DNA of 64,000 nt from RPRC01 sp034933285 (GCA_034933285.1 JAYFNT010000016.1:19054-83053); one strand, 5' to 3'. Positions 1-8,959 are shown, counted from the first letter of the stretch. Numbers and translations: made by a program. The notes: generated from the sequence alone by a model not told the origin.

Positions 1-1148
1 GCATCTAAGATAAGGGCGTGTAAGAAATGCTCAAATAACCCCCAAGAGCGGACACACTCCACATAACCTTCATACATATAACGGCATAATAGATATCGCG
101 CTCTTTCAAGCAATGGCAATTCCTGGTAGGTTTCGATCTGTTTAAGAAACCTCCCTCGATCTGCACAAAGCTGCCCACTCAAGGTCAAGACGTTCGTCAA
201 CTGCAGCGTCTCGAATGAGCAATCAAACTCGATGCCCTCTATGAGCCGCCTGAGCTCTTCCACATTCTGGTCTTCCGTGGGAGGTGTAAATTCACCTTCT
301 TTCCACTTCATATACAATGGTGAACCTTCCAGTACCGCGAGGCTCCTCACCCTGACCTCCGTGGGCCTTATTACGTTGAGGACTTGAATTGTCTCCTGGA
401 TATGGCGGTCTGCAAGGCTTTTCTCTGCCCCCGCGAGACCCGGCATGACAAAAACCGCCAGTGAGATCCCCACGTCGATAAGCTTGCGGCATCCGGAGAT
501 GTGCTCCTTTTTGGATACCCCTTTTTTCATGTACCTCAAGACATCGTCGCAGCCCGACTCGATCCCCACATAGCACCATGAAAGTCCAGCATCATGGAGT
601 TCCTTCAGTTCATCCCGCGTCAGCTTGTCGCAGGTACGGGACCTCGCATAGCAGGAAATGTGCTCGACGGAAGGAAACGTTTTCCTTAGGCAGTGCAGAA
701 TATGGAGAAGGTCAGCGGGCTTCATCGATAGGGCATTCGCATCCTGAAGAAAGACATTCCTTGCGCCGTGAGTCATCCAGTTGCCCACATTGCTCAAGGT
801 GCGGAAGGCCTTACATTGCGCCTCCGTCACCTCAAAGGGGTACTTGCCGTATACGCCGGGGCTTAGTTTTATCTGCTTATCAATCACAGCCCTGTTAACG
901 GAACCGCCAAAGCCCATGTCCCATGATGTCTTCTCCAGTGACTCATAAGCACGATGCACAACTGTAATATCTGCCTCGATTTCGGGCAGGGTCCGGATTG
1001 AGAAGGTCCGCCCCTTATAAAACGGGCAGAAGAGGCATTGATTCCAGGGGCAATTGCTGCTGACCCTGAGTATCAATGACTCGCCTTCCCCGACAGGCCC
1101 CATAGGGCCCAACTCCATCGTGAAGTTTTCTGGTCGTTCTGAATTCAT
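1..1148 (-). CDS. Radical SAM protein, C-terminus cut by window edge
   Basis: An open frame runs without a stop from an ATG at 1148 to the left edge, giving at least 382 residues. Near residue 30 it carries the cluster motif CPWNQCLFC (C-x4-C-x2-C, one residue wider than the usual CxxxCxxC), followed by KGR and later GIESG, the S-adenosylmethionine-binding type of segment seen in radical SAM barrels. The enzyme should bind a 4Fe-4S cluster and cleave SAM, but the substrate cannot be told from the sequence. There is no strong ribosome binding site at the chosen start. It lies downstream of tpx on the same strand, separated by a hairpin at 1168-1194, so it is probably a separate transcription unit. 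Confidence 0.85.
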   Translation of the reverse strand, partial: MNSERPENFTMELGPMGPVGEGESLILRVSSNCPWNQCLFCPFYKGRTFSIRTLPEIEADITVVHRAYESLEKTSWDMGFGGSVNRAVIDKQIKLSPGVYGKYPFEVTEAQCKAFRTLSNVGNWMTHGARNVFLQDANALSMKPADLLHILHCLRKTFPSVEHISCYARSRTCDKLTRDELKELHDAGLSWCYVGIESGCDDVLRYMKKGVSKKEHISGCRKLIDVGISLAVFVMPGLAGAEKSLADRHIQETIQVLNVIRPTEVRVRSLAVLEGSPLYMKWKEGEFTPPTEDQNVEELRRLIEGIEFDCSFETLQLTNVLTLSGQLCADRGRFLKQIETYQELPLLERARYLLCRYMYEGYVECVRSWGLFEHFLHALILD

Positions 1149-1167
1149 ATAGTTAAGTTAAGACGGA

Positions 1168-1194
1168 GACGCAAAATTTAACGCTTTTTGCGTC
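1168..1194 (-). terminator. Hairpin between tpx and radical SAM gene
   Basis: GACGCAAAA (1168-1176) pairs perfectly with TTTTGCGTC (1186-1194) across a 9-base loop. It lies just after the stop of tpx and before the next start on the same strand, so it probably ends the tpx transcript. There is no long T-run, so efficiency is uncertain. Confidence 0.5.
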
Positions 1195-1217
1195 TTTGCC
1201 CCTCCAATCGTCTGGAT

Positions 1218-1733
1218 TTACAGTAACGCCTTCACTGCTCCCAGCGTTGCACCGTAATCAATGTGGTCGGAAAGTTCCTTCACCCGTTCTATGTAGCGGA
1301 TCGTATCAGTCTCATCCACCACAAAGATCGCCCTCGCCATGAGTTTGAGTTCACTGATCAGCACACCATAATCGACTGCCATGGAACGTTCCTGATAGTC
1401 GGAAAGGGTTTTCACCCGGTCTACCCCCGCTGCACCGCACCAGCGACCCTGAGCAAACGGCAGGTCCATGCTGACAGTCAGAACGACAACTTTATCCGGA
1501 AAGGCGGCCGCTTCCTCGTTGAGCCTACGAGTTTGAATGTCGCAAACAGACGCGTCGAGAGTAGGAACCGTACACAGCAATTTGATTTTTCCCTCGAAAT
1601 CAGCCAGCTTGACCGGTGCCAAGCCATTGTCGATCACCAGGAAATCGGGCGCTTTGTCTCCCACCTTCAGTTCCGGTCCGAGCAAGGTAAGAGGGTTCCC
1701 CTGAAATGTAGCCATACCTTTTCTTTCTTCCAT
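1218..1733 (-). CDS. tpx: Thiol peroxidase Tpx
   Basis: This 171-residue protein matches the atypical two-Cys peroxiredoxin Tpx, which reduces hydrogen peroxide and alkyl hydroperoxides using thioredoxin. The peroxidatic cysteine is C64 in VPTLDASVCDIQTRR, and the resolving cysteine is C99 in GRWCG. The AGGAGG upstream of ATG 1733 supports that start; a second in-frame ATG six codons later also fits the usual MATxxF start of the family. An operator-like palindrome lies about 90 bases upstream, and a TetR gene lies beyond it, so oxidative or electrophile-linked control is plausible. Length and motifs look complete. Confidence 0.93.
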   Translation of the reverse strand: MEERKGMATFQGNPLTLLGPELKVGDKAPDFLVIDNGLAPVKLADFEGKIKLLCTVPTLDASVCDIQTRRLNEEAAAFPDKVVVLTVSMDLPFAQGRWCGAAGVDRVKTLSDYQERSMAVDYGVLISELKLMARAIFVVDETDTIRYIERVKELSDHIDYGATLGAVKALL

Positions 1734-1824
1734 TTTGTCCTCCTCGCTTTCAAGTATTAATATTGGCAGCCTATTCTGCCAAGGTCTTTATATATCATCT
1801 GTTGAAAGTCCATAGGAAGCCCAA

Positions 1825-1836
1825 TAGACCAGTCTA
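1825..1836. promoter_or_regulatory. Palindromic operator-like site upstream of tpx
   Basis: TAGACCAGTCTA is palindromic except for its two central bases and has the half-site spacing typical of TetR operators. A near-identical copy lies just upstream of the neighbouring TetR gene at 2477-2488. The site is 89 bases upstream of the tpx start, so the regulator may control both genes. The assignment is inference from position and symmetry. Confidence 0.5.
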
Positions 1837-1865
1837 AGTGTTTTATGGCAAACAAAAGCAACAAT

Positions 1866-2465
1866 TTATATTTTTTCTTCTATATGAGTCAAAAATTTAT
1901 CGAAATACAAATGCATAAAACTCTTTAGTGGTTCGGTTGATTTTTTTACCTTCGCACGAATTAGTGCGCCCTCATATGATGTGATCATATTTTCAGCAAG
2001 CATTTCAGGGTTCATATCAGCTGAGATAGTTTTTTCTTTCTGCGCTTCAAGAATAACACGAGAAAAAGCTTTGGCCCAATTTTGCCATGCGTCCTCCAGC
2101 CTTTGCCTAATGGGTTCACTGTTATCGGCCAACTCCAAGCTCAGGTTGGCGATTAAACACCCCCCGTTACAATTGTTAGTTTCAACAATCTCTATGTATT
2201 TCTCAAAACAATTCTTGATCCGTTCAAGAGGTTTATATGAAGTATCCTCCAAAACATCCTGCATAATACCATCCAATTGCTCCACAAATTTGTCGATGAT
2301 TGCTATAGCAAATTCTTCTTTGCTGGGAAAATAGTTGTAAAAGGAACCTTTCGGTATATTTGCATGCTTCAATATTGCTTCGACGCCAGTTCCATTAAAT
2401 CCACGTTGTAATACGAGATCTAGTCCGGCTTGAATAATAGTATCTTTGCTATGAATTCTTCTCAT
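1866..2465 (-). CDS. TetR/AcrR family transcriptional regulator
   Basis: The protein has 199 residues. The N-terminal helix-turn-helix is clear (GFNGTGVEAIL...IPKGSFYNYFPSKEEF, residues about 20-50); the rest is the helical ligand-binding domain with a C-G-G-C stretch (NNCNGGCLI). Such proteins repress their own and neighbouring genes until a small ligand binds. Matching operator-like sites flank the gene at 1825-1836 and 2477-2488, pointing to autoregulation and control of tpx. The base composition is more AT-rich than tpx, which may mean separate origin. The ligand is unknown. Confidence 0.88.
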   Translation of the reverse strand: MRRIHSKDTIIQAGLDLVLQRGFNGTGVEAILKHANIPKGSFYNYFPSKEEFAIAIIDKFVEQLDGIMQDVLEDTSYKPLERIKNCFEKYIEIVETNNCNGGCLIANLSLELADNSEPIRQRLEDAWQNWAKAFSRVILEAQKEKTISADMNPEMLAENMITSYEGALIRAKVKKSTEPLKSFMHLYFDKFLTHIEEKI

Positions 2466-2476
2466 GATTAAACAAA

Positions 2477-2488
2477 TAGACCAGTCAC
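2477..2488. promoter_or_regulatory. Operator-like site upstream of the TetR gene
   Basis: TAGACCAGTCAC shares the AATAGACCAGTC core with the site at 1825-1836 and lies 12 bases before the regulator's start codon. Overlap with the start region suits autorepression. Confidence 0.45.
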
Positions 2489-2557
2489 TTTAAAGTGTCA
2501 AGTGATTTTTTGGTTGAAACGGGGACACCACAGAAAACGGAAAAAATCGTACGTTAA

Positions 2558-2824
2558 GGATTTTGCGTTGGCCAGTGTATTGTGGGAAACGGTACTGCGA
2601 ATCCCCATGTGATAAAGCTTGTTTTTCTGGGCGCGCAGGCAGGCTTCGATATCCCTGAGGATTTCGCGGTAAGTCAACTGAGAGAAGGCCATGCAGAGGT
2701 AATGGTCGAGACAGGTAAATTCCTTGGCCTTGAAGTCGCCGTTGTAACGATCTACGCCACGATGAAACACATGGAGCGGAATATGCTCCATCACTTGAGA
2801 GAAAACGAGCTTGCCGGTGTACAT
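2558..2824 (-). pseudogene. IS4-type transposase, N-terminal fragment
   Basis: From ATG 2824 the frame encodes MYTGKLVFSQVMEHIPL and later LTYREILRDIEACL and KLYHMGIR, which I recognise as the N-terminal DUF4372-type domain of IS4-family transposases. Similarity stops near SHNTLANA (about 2558), after which the frame runs into unrelated sequence and ends at 2498. The catalytic DDE region is absent, so this is a dead remnant. The abrupt loss suggests deletion or insertion of another element. Confidence 0.75.
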
Positions 2825-2894
2825 GGTCCACCCCTCCGTACAGTGCTGTACGAAGATGACCGGACCTCTGGAGCATTTTCAAGTCGTTCAAATG

Positions 2895-2996
2895 GCATGA
2901 TGTCGATTTCTTCATGGCAAAAGACCCCTCCTGTCATGGTCTGATTTTGCCAGAAAGCTCTACTTTTGCACGGACTATTTTTCAGGGTGGAGGTCA
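2895..2996 (-). mobile_element. IS3-type element end, remnant
   Basis: On the minus strand this begins TGACCTCCACCC and continues through a stretch with the phrase CTGGCAAAATCAGACC and an ATGAAGAAATCG start. The same block recurs on the plus strand at 44699-44815. It is the terminal repeat and first codons of an IS3-type orfA; the rest of the element is missing. It lies immediately upstream of the Rieske gene and may have replaced its native promoter region. Confidence 0.65.
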
Positions 2997-3145
2997 CTCG
3001 ATCGAGCTGTCATGGGGTGGTTGACCCGAAATCGGGCATTGATATACTTGATCCTGTGGTTAACAAAGAAAGACCTTGCGCGTTGTGGGTATGCCATAGA
3101 CAACTATTTTTTGATTTGATCGGAATAAAAACGGGCGGAGCAGGC

Positions 3146-3679
3146 ATGCATGGACATGATTTTCCATCTGCCGAGCAAACCGAATCATCACGTCGCGGGT
3201 TTCTCAAGTTGGCAATCGGCTTGGCATCGGCAATCTTCGGTCTGGCGCTTGGCATTCCGCTGGTATCTTCATTGGTCGGCCCAAGCCTGAGAAAGAAGAA
3301 TCCCCACTGGGCAAGGGTGACGGACATCGCCTCCCTTGAAACCGGACAACCCCTGAGCCTCCAATTTTCCGACGTTACCGAAGATGCCTACATACATGAA
3401 AAGGTGACCCGCACCGTCTGGGTCATCAAACTCTCGCCAAACGACTTAACCGTATTTTCACCCATCTGTCCGCACCTCGGCTGCGCTTTTGACTGGCAAC
3501 CGGAGCGTGGCCTTTTCGTTTGCCCGTGCCATGGCAGTGTCTACACACTGGACGGGAAGGTAGTAGCTGGACCTGCCCCCCGTCCGCTGGATACGCTTCC
3601 TCACATGATTGATAACGGCGTTCTTTACATTGAGTGGGAGCGTTTCCAGGTAGGCACGCCGCAAAAGGTTAGGGTATAG
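3146..3679 (+). CDS. Rieske iron-sulfur protein of a cytochrome bc complex
   Basis: A 177-residue Rieske 2Fe-2S protein. The Tat-type anchor RRGFLKLAIGLASAIFG lies near the N-terminus, and the cluster ligands are CPHLGC and CPCHGS. The subunit takes electrons from quinol and passes them to haem c in the membrane-bound bc complex. The open frame extends further upstream into IS3 debris; ATG 3146 is preferred because GGAG lies five bases before it. The stop is 12 bases before the cytochrome b-c gene, so the two are surely co-transcribed. Confidence 0.93.
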   Translation: MHGHDFPSAEQTESSRRGFLKLAIGLASAIFGLALGIPLVSSLVGPSLRKKNPHWARVTDIASLETGQPLSLQFSDVTEDAYIHEKVTRTVWVIKLSPNDLTVFSPICPHLGCAFDWQPERGLFVCPCHGSVYTLDGKVVAGPAPRPLDTLPHMIDNGVLYIEWERFQVGTPQKVRV

Positions 3680-3691
3680 GAGAAATCTGGG

Positions 3692-5617
3692 ATGTTCAAT
3701 CGCTTGATGTCGCGGATCGACGAACGCTGGCCGCTCACCGCTCTGACAAAGCTGGCGCTTGAAGAAGAGATTACAGGCGGCGCAAACTATGCCTACACGC
3801 TGGGTAGCGCTATTATTTCCGTTTTCCTGACTCAGGCGATAACCGGAGTCTGGCAGCTATTTTACTACGTGCCCACCGTAAACTACGCCTATGACAGCCT
3901 AAATTATATTCGCACCGAGGTGCCCTTCGGGTGGCTGATACACAACTTGCATTACTGGGGCGCAAATGCCATGGTAGTACTTGTGGTACTGCACATGTGC
4001 CGCGTTTATATCTGGGGTTCTTACAAAAATCCCCGTGAACTGACCTGGCTTGCCGGAGTGTTGCTTTTTCTTCTAACCATGGCCCTGATGTTTACCGGAG
4101 CATGCCTGACGTGGGATGAACTGGGCTATTGGGCCAGCCAGGTGGGAACCAGCATTGCCGGCACAGTGCCGATTATCGGAGAGTTCATCAAAAAGCTTAT
4201 GCGAGGCGGAGAGACAATGGGGCAGCTGACCCTGTCGCGTTTCTTCATTCTTCACATCGCTATATTGCCTTTCTTGCTCGCAGCCATGATCGGCATCCAC
4301 CTGGTTGCCTTTCGCAAATTTGGCGAGACTGGTCCGTGGAATGAATCGAAACGGCACCGTACAGGTATGTTCTGGCCCGACCAGCTGTTCATGGACACCA
4401 TTGTTTTCATGGCGATTTTCGTGCTGATGGTTGCGCTGTGCGTGTTCTCACCCCCGCCGGTCAATGGGCCCGCGGATCCTATGGACACGACTTACCTGCC
4501 CAAACCGGAGTGGAATTTCCTTTTCCTGTACCAGGCCCTGAAATACTTCAAGGGCGCTTTCGAACCGGTGGGGACTGTCGGCCTCCCGTTGGTCGGCATT
4601 CTGCTCCTGTTGCTGACACCGTTCATCGACCGCAACAGCGAACATAACCCGCTTCGCCGGCCTGTGGTCATGACCGTCGGTCTGCTTGCCGTCGCGACTA
4701 CAGTGGCCCTGTCGATCATCGGCTACTACAGCCATCCCGGCGCGGTGCAAGCTCCCTCTGTTGCCCCAAAGGCTCAAGGTGTTGTCGTTTCCACCGTTAC
4801 GGAAAGCGTTCGGCGCGGTGAGCAATTGTTCAAGTCGTTGGGGTGCTCCGGCTGCCATATGGTAAACGGGGCGGGGGGGAAAATAGGACCGGACTTGTCC
4901 GGAGAGGCAAACAACGGACGTTCGCGCCAATGGCTCGAAGCTCAGATCAGGGACCCCAAAAGCCACGATTTCGCCACCGTCATGCCGGCTTTCAACACCC
5001 TTAAAAAACAACAGCTTGACGATCTTTCCGATTATCTGCTCAGCCTCAAGTCAGCCGCTTCCGCTCCAAAAGGCTATACAGTGGCTCCCACGCCAAGAGT
5101 CCACCCCGTGAATCCGACAGAAAGAAGCAACCGGCCCGAATCGTCCGTAATTCCCGCCAGGGCCGTTTACACCATCGGCAGCGCTGAGCACGGAAGGGTC
5201 TTGTTCGAGCAATATTGCTCCTCATGTCACGGTTTCAGGGGAACGGATGACGTACCGAATCCCGGTTCCGCGGCGAGCCGGGTTCCCGCCTTGAATCCTG
5301 TGGACCGCGCTCTGTTCAGCGGCAGAGCGGTCGATTTTGCTGTAGCAATCGACCGCTTTATCCAGCACGGTTCGCGCCCCGCGGGCCGCGCCCCTGCCTT
5401 GGTCATGCAGGCTTTTGGCGACAGTGGCACGCTGTCGCAGCAGGAGATAGCCGACATAGAAGCCTATATTCTCAGCCTCAATGGGGTTGACCGCGCGGAG
5501 CTGCTGCATCCCGGGATCGAGCCCCGCCGGTTTTTTATTTTCGTGCTGGCGGCTTTTATACTCGCGGGAATTGCCCTAACCGCACTGTGGAAACGGCATT
5601 CGGTAAAGAATAATTAA
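3692..5617 (+). CDS. Cytochrome b fused to dihaem cytochrome c
   Basis: This 641-residue protein joins three normally separate parts. Residues 1-220 match cytochrome b6-type haem b helices. Residues 230-360 resemble subunit IV, with the Qo-site motif in the form PEWNF rather than PEWY. The C-terminal third carries two c-type haem sites, CSGCH at residue 385 and CSSCH at 509, ending in one transmembrane helix and a basic tail. Together with the Rieske protein upstream it should form a quinol:cytochrome c oxidoreductase feeding periplasmic cytochromes. Fused b-c subunits occur in several anaerobic lineages; two haem c domains on a full-length b/IV unit is a notable layout. A GGAGAAAT-type Shine-Dalgarno precedes the start. 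Confidence 0.92.
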   Translation: MFNRLMSRIDERWPLTALTKLALEEEITGGANYAYTLGSAIISVFLTQAITGVWQLFYYVPTVNYAYDSLNYIRTEVPFGWLIHNLHYWGANAMVVLVVLHMCRVYIWGSYKNPRELTWLAGVLLFLLTMALMFTGACLTWDELGYWASQVGTSIAGTVPIIGEFIKKLMRGGETMGQLTLSRFFILHIAILPFLLAAMIGIHLVAFRKFGETGPWNESKRHRTGMFWPDQLFMDTIVFMAIFVLMVALCVFSPPPVNGPADPMDTTYLPKPEWNFLFLYQALKYFKGAFEPVGTVGLPLVGILLLLLTPFIDRNSEHNPLRRPVVMTVGLLAVATTVALSIIGYYSHPGAVQAPSVAPKAQGVVVSTVTESVRRGEQLFKSLGCSGCHMVNGAGGKIGPDLSGEANNGRSRQWLEAQIRDPKSHDFATVMPAFNTLKKQQLDDLSDYLLSLKSAASAPKGYTVAPTPRVHPVNPTERSNRPESSVIPARAVYTIGSAEHGRVLFEQYCSSCHGFRGTDDVPNPGSAASRVPALNPVDRALFSGRAVDFAVAIDRFIQHGSRPAGRAPALVMQAFGDSGTLSQQEIADIEAYILSLNGVDRAELLHPGIEPRRFFIFVLAAFILAGIALTALWKRHSVKNN

Positions 5618-5698
5618 ACAGCGTGAAGATAAAGTCATGATGCCGCCGGGGTGTTCCCCGGTGTGGGAGAGAAGTTTCAATTACACTAAGGAGACAAC

Positions 5699-6505
5699 AT
5701 GATTGACCCAGATCAAACCACGACAATCGGCCCCGTTCCGCAACTCGCATACCAGAACGAGGAATTTCTCGACAGCGACGAGGCGCGACCGCTTCGCATC
5801 CTGGCGGAATATCTGCAGCCGATGTCAGACTTCAGACGACACCGCGTCCACGACACAATTGTATTCTTCGGTTCCGCACGGATCCGTGAAGAAGATCCGC
5901 TTGGGCATTACCTTGCTGAAGCTCGCGAACTCGCGCGCCTCGTCACAGATTGGTCAAAGGAGCTGGAGGCTCCAGCGCATCGTTTTCTTGTCTGCACCGG
6001 AGGTGGCGGTGGGATAATGGAAGCTGCGAACCGCGGTGCGCACGATGCGGGCGGGCGCAGCATCGGCCTCAATATCGGACTGCCCCACGAACAACGTCCC
6101 AATCCCTACATCACCAGCCAGCTCTGCTTCGAGTTCCACTATTTTTTCATGCGCAAGCTCTGGTTCGCCCACCTCGCGCGTGCCATCATCGTGTTCCCAG
6201 GAGGATTTGGAAGTCTGGATGAGCTGTTCGAAATACTGACACTCGCGCAGACCCGCAAGTTCGAAAGGCCGTTACTTATTTTATTGTACGGGTCTGGTTA
6301 CTGGAACGAGATTTTGAACTTCCAGGCACTGGTGCGATACGGGATGATCAGCCGGGAAGACCTGGATTTGTTCCACTTCGTGGACGATCCGACCGAAGCG
6401 CTGAAAGTCCTGCAATCGGGCCTCGGAGCCGAGATGGAGGCTGTGACCCCGGCTTTCGCAAAATCAACCATTACTAAAAACCGACGTGAGGGGAAGGTCA
6501 CGTAG
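5699..6505 (+). CDS. LOG-family protein (TIGR00730-like)
   Basis: The 268-residue protein carries the family signatures GGGGGIMEAANRG and PGGFGSLDELFE, the latter being the PGGxGTxxE nucleotide-binding motif with Ser for Thr. LOG-type proteins hydrolyse nucleoside 5'-monophosphates to release the base (cytokinin-activating in plants); bacterial members were long misnamed lysine decarboxylases. GGAGAC lies just upstream of ATG 5699. It follows the bc-complex genes by 81 bases with a small GC hairpin between (CCGGGG/CCCCGG), so partial co-transcription is possible. No metabolic link to its neighbours is evident. Confidence 0.88.
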   Translation: MIDPDQTTTIGPVPQLAYQNEEFLDSDEARPLRILAEYLQPMSDFRRHRVHDTIVFFGSARIREEDPLGHYLAEARELARLVTDWSKELEAPAHRFLVCTGGGGGIMEAANRGAHDAGGRSIGLNIGLPHEQRPNPYITSQLCFEFHYFFMRKLWFAHLARAIIVFPGGFGSLDELFEILTLAQTRKFERPLLILLYGSGYWNEILNFQALVRYGMISREDLDLFHFVDDPTEALKVLQSGLGAEMEAVTPAFAKSTITKNRREGKVT

Positions 6506-6773
6506 TATATCATTTCATTAACACGGTAGTTATGGGCTGTTCTTGCACCCAATCCGGTTGAAACTGACTTCAATTCTATAGGACCACTTACCATGCTCAT
6601 TTGAAAGATATATTTCACTGTCTCGAACATACGGTCTAACGCCTCTCCACTCTACTCATAGTCGCTACAGGCACTACCGACTTTCCATTTAAAATTAAAA
6701 ATACAACCTTCTACCGTTAAGTCAAACGGACGGTTTCCAACGGATATTATCGGAGCGGCAAGCGAATATCAGT

Positions 6774-7697
6774 TCAAGAGAGATACCCGGCTGCCGACAA
6801 TCGTTCCAGGAGCAGGTGAAAATAGATCAGCCCGCTGAACGGCTTCCACCGATCCAGGAGCCGGAGCACTTCACGGCGGTCAGGCTGATCAGGCAGCTGA
6901 AGCCAGCGCTGCAGGTTCTTTTGACCTCCCACGTCGTCCGCCGGAAACACGTTCAAGCGTCCGAGCGTGCGCAGAAGAACATACTCGGCCGACCAGCCTC
7001 CGATACCGCGCAGGGAGCAAAGAAGATCGACCGCAGCGCCGTCGTCCAGCGTTTTCAGGTTTTCCAGGTCGAGGCTGCCGCTCATCAGCATGCGCGCCAG
7101 CTCGATCAGGGTCCGGCCCTTCCGGCGACTGTAGCCGAGGGCGCGAAAAGCTTCCGGATCGAGCCCGGCAATGTCCTGTGGCCGGGGGAAAGCGGGTGGG
7201 AAGTCCTTATCCGGGGAAACCCTGGGTCCGAATGCTTCGGCACAGCGGTTGAGCAGCTGTATACCGAGATTGAGCGACACCTGCTGGCAACTGACGGCAT
7301 TTGCCATGCCTTCGAACAGGGTCGGGAATCGGGGCGGCTTCATCCCCCGGAAACGCCTGGCCATCTCATCGAGCTTCTCGTCGCGAGCGGCAAGCTGGTA
7401 AAACTCACCCAGGTCGCGATGCAAACCGAGCACCTGCACCAGAGCCGCGGTTATTTCGTTAGCCGCATTGGGCGGCAGTGAAGGGGCGGAGACGGTAACC
7501 CGGAGCACGGGGTCAGCAGGGGTGCCGGTCTGCCGGACACCGACCATGACGGTTTCGCCCCGGAGCGACAAGGTTCGCCTATAGACGCCGCTGTCCCATC
7601 GATCCAGCAGATTGTTCGGGGTCCTTCGCAAAGCCCAGACTGTCAGGTCGAGGCGGAAGGGGGGAAGCGGCTCAATGAACAGGGTGATCGATTTCAT
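6774..7697 (-). CDS. DNA-3-methyladenine glycosylase II (AlkA-like)
   Basis: This 307-residue protein has the HhH-GPD fold. The hairpin is LRGIGGWSAEYVLLRTLGR (residues about 230-250), followed by FPADDVGGQ, where the second Asp is the catalytic position of the superfamily. It should excise alkylated purines by base flipping. The N-terminal 100 residues form the AlkA-type beta domain (DLTVWALRRTPNNLLD at the start). The start at 7697 is the only early ATG that keeps this domain. The gene stands alone, convergent with the LOG-family gene. Confidence 0.87.
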   Translation of the reverse strand: MKSITLFIEPLPPFRLDLTVWALRRTPNNLLDRWDSGVYRRTLSLRGETVMVGVRQTGTPADPVLRVTVSAPSLPPNAANEITAALVQVLGLHRDLGEFYQLAARDEKLDEMARRFRGMKPPRFPTLFEGMANAVSCQQVSLNLGIQLLNRCAEAFGPRVSPDKDFPPAFPRPQDIAGLDPEAFRALGYSRRKGRTLIELARMLMSGSLDLENLKTLDDGAAVDLLCSLRGIGGWSAEYVLLRTLGRLNVFPADDVGGQKNLQRWLQLPDQPDRREVLRLLDRWKPFSGLIYFHLLLERLSAAGYLS

Positions 7698-7786
7698 GCC
7701 TCACAGTACCGTCTACCGTTGACCATGCCCTTGGCATCATAGGTAAGAGTGGCCTGCTTCAAAAAAGCAACTTTTCCGCAGGACTC

Positions 7787-7827
7787 AGAGCTTGTTCGTA
7801 AACAACATTTATTTACGAACAAGCTCT
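7787..7827. terminator. Perfect 16-bp inverted repeat
   Basis: AGAGCTTGTTCGTAAA (7787-7802) pairs with its exact complement at 7812-7827 over a 9-base loop. It lies just past the stop of the comA-like gene on the minus strand, so it is probably its terminator, though there is no T-run. It might also be a small mobile repeat. Confidence 0.5.
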
Positions 7828-7834
7828 TAGCCCT

Positions 7835-8683
7835 CTAACCTTTGTATGTCAGTATGCGGCCCCACACGTCCTTGGTCCCCCAGATTCCCGAACGCAGACT
7901 CTCAAGGAGGATGATCTGGCTGTGGTCGACGAACAGGTTCACTTCGGGACCGTAATTCTTGATGTACCAGCCGAATACGGCCGGATCGGCTGCCTCGAAC
8001 ATGGTCTTTTCGATACCGAGTTCACGGATGATCCTGCAGATCACGTCGGTGCGCCAGGAACGGACACACTCGGTGATCCCCTCCGATTCGATCATGATCA
8101 TGTACGCCCCGGCATCGAGATGTCGTTTCGCCCGCACTATCGCCCAGTCCGGGTCACTCGTCCCTTCCGCCTCCAGTTCCTCCACGGCACTGGCGCCGCC
8201 CGCACCGAACTGGATGCCCACCTCTGCCTTGACCTGGAGTCCGGCTTTCGCGACCCTTTCCGTCAACCTGACCAGATCGTCGGCCGGAACGCTGATAAAG
8301 CCGCTGGAGATCTCCATAATGTCGAACCCGAGGCGTTTACACTCCTCGATGTAGTCATCGACGGCCTTCGGACCCAGGGTGAGGACGTGTTCGATAAAGC
8401 CGCCGGTATCGACCTTGACATCATGGCGGTGGCAGAGGTCTATCAGCTCTTTGACGACCGTTCGCGGCATCAGGCTGAATGATCCCCCGGCAAACTTCAG
8501 GATGTCGATGTATGCCCCCATCGTTTCCAGGATGTCTTCCAGGTACCGTTTCCCCAGAGGGGTATAGTAAGGGCCGCGTATCTCGGTTACGCCCTGTTTT
8601 CGGGGTTTTGGTTCGCGGGAATTAAGGGGCAGGAATGAAAAGGCACGCTCTTCACCTGATTGGAACCCATCTGTTCTTGCCAT
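7835..8683 (-). CDS. comA: Phosphosulfolactate synthase (ComA family)
   Basis: The 282-residue protein matches (2R)-phospho-3-sulfolactate synthase, a TIM barrel that adds sulfite to phosphoenolpyruvate. Diagnostic segments are DILKFAGGS, VDTGGFIEHVLTLG, EISSGFISVP, KAEVGIQFGAGG, MIMIESEGIT and VNLFVDHSQI. In methanogens the product feeds coenzyme M; in bacteria family members are used for sulfolactate or other roles. No other coenzyme M genes are present here, so the local pathway is unknown. The name competence ComA does not apply. Confidence 0.85.
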   Translation of the reverse strand: MARTDGFQSGEERAFSFLPLNSREPKPRKQGVTEIRGPYYTPLGKRYLEDILETMGAYIDILKFAGGSFSLMPRTVVKELIDLCHRHDVKVDTGGFIEHVLTLGPKAVDDYIEECKRLGFDIMEISSGFISVPADDLVRLTERVAKAGLQVKAEVGIQFGAGGASAVEELEAEGTSDPDWAIVRAKRHLDAGAYMIMIESEGITECVRSWRTDVICRIIRELGIEKTMFEAADPAVFGWYIKNYGPEVNLFVDHSQIILLESLRSGIWGTKDVWGRILTYKG

Positions 8684-8860
8684 ATGGCACGCTCCTTTCT
8701 CAAGGGGGCACCAGGGATTCGGGTGCTACCTGTCACCCATGATTCAGCGGCGAAATGGCCAGGTTTGTCCGGAATCGGAACTTCTTCGCCAGGCCCGGCC
8801 GGCTATCTCGCCCGAGCCCCCCTGTAAGGAAATTATCGCACATTTCACCGGTCGAACCCA

Positions 8861-8925
8861 AGGGGGACGCCCATAAAATTATAAGTTTCTCCGACAGTAT
8901 TTTATGAATTTATGGGCGTCCCCCT
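8861..8925. repeat. REP-like palindrome with perfect 17-bp arms
   Basis: The arm AGGGGGACGCCCATAAA (8861-8877) has its exact complement at 8909-8925. Such G-rich terminal arms with ATAAA ends are typical of repeats mobilised by RAYT-type Y1 transposases; a decayed RAYT gene lies at 14880-15160. It fills part of the 277-base gap between the comA-like and phosphatase genes, where I see no gene. Confidence 0.6.
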
Positions 8926-8959
8926 GATGCTTGGCGGAAGATTTGACCTAATCAGGAAT

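Noticed and set aside
1158..1200. GACGCAAA near tpx resembles the core of a GEMM riboswitch.
   Set aside because: The GCAAACC block, tetraloop stem and closing stem are absent; it is one arm of a simple hairpin.
2966..3145. Extended N-terminus of the Rieske frame from 2966.
   Set aside because: The extra codons cover an IS3 end; the Tat motif and ribosome binding site support ATG 3146.
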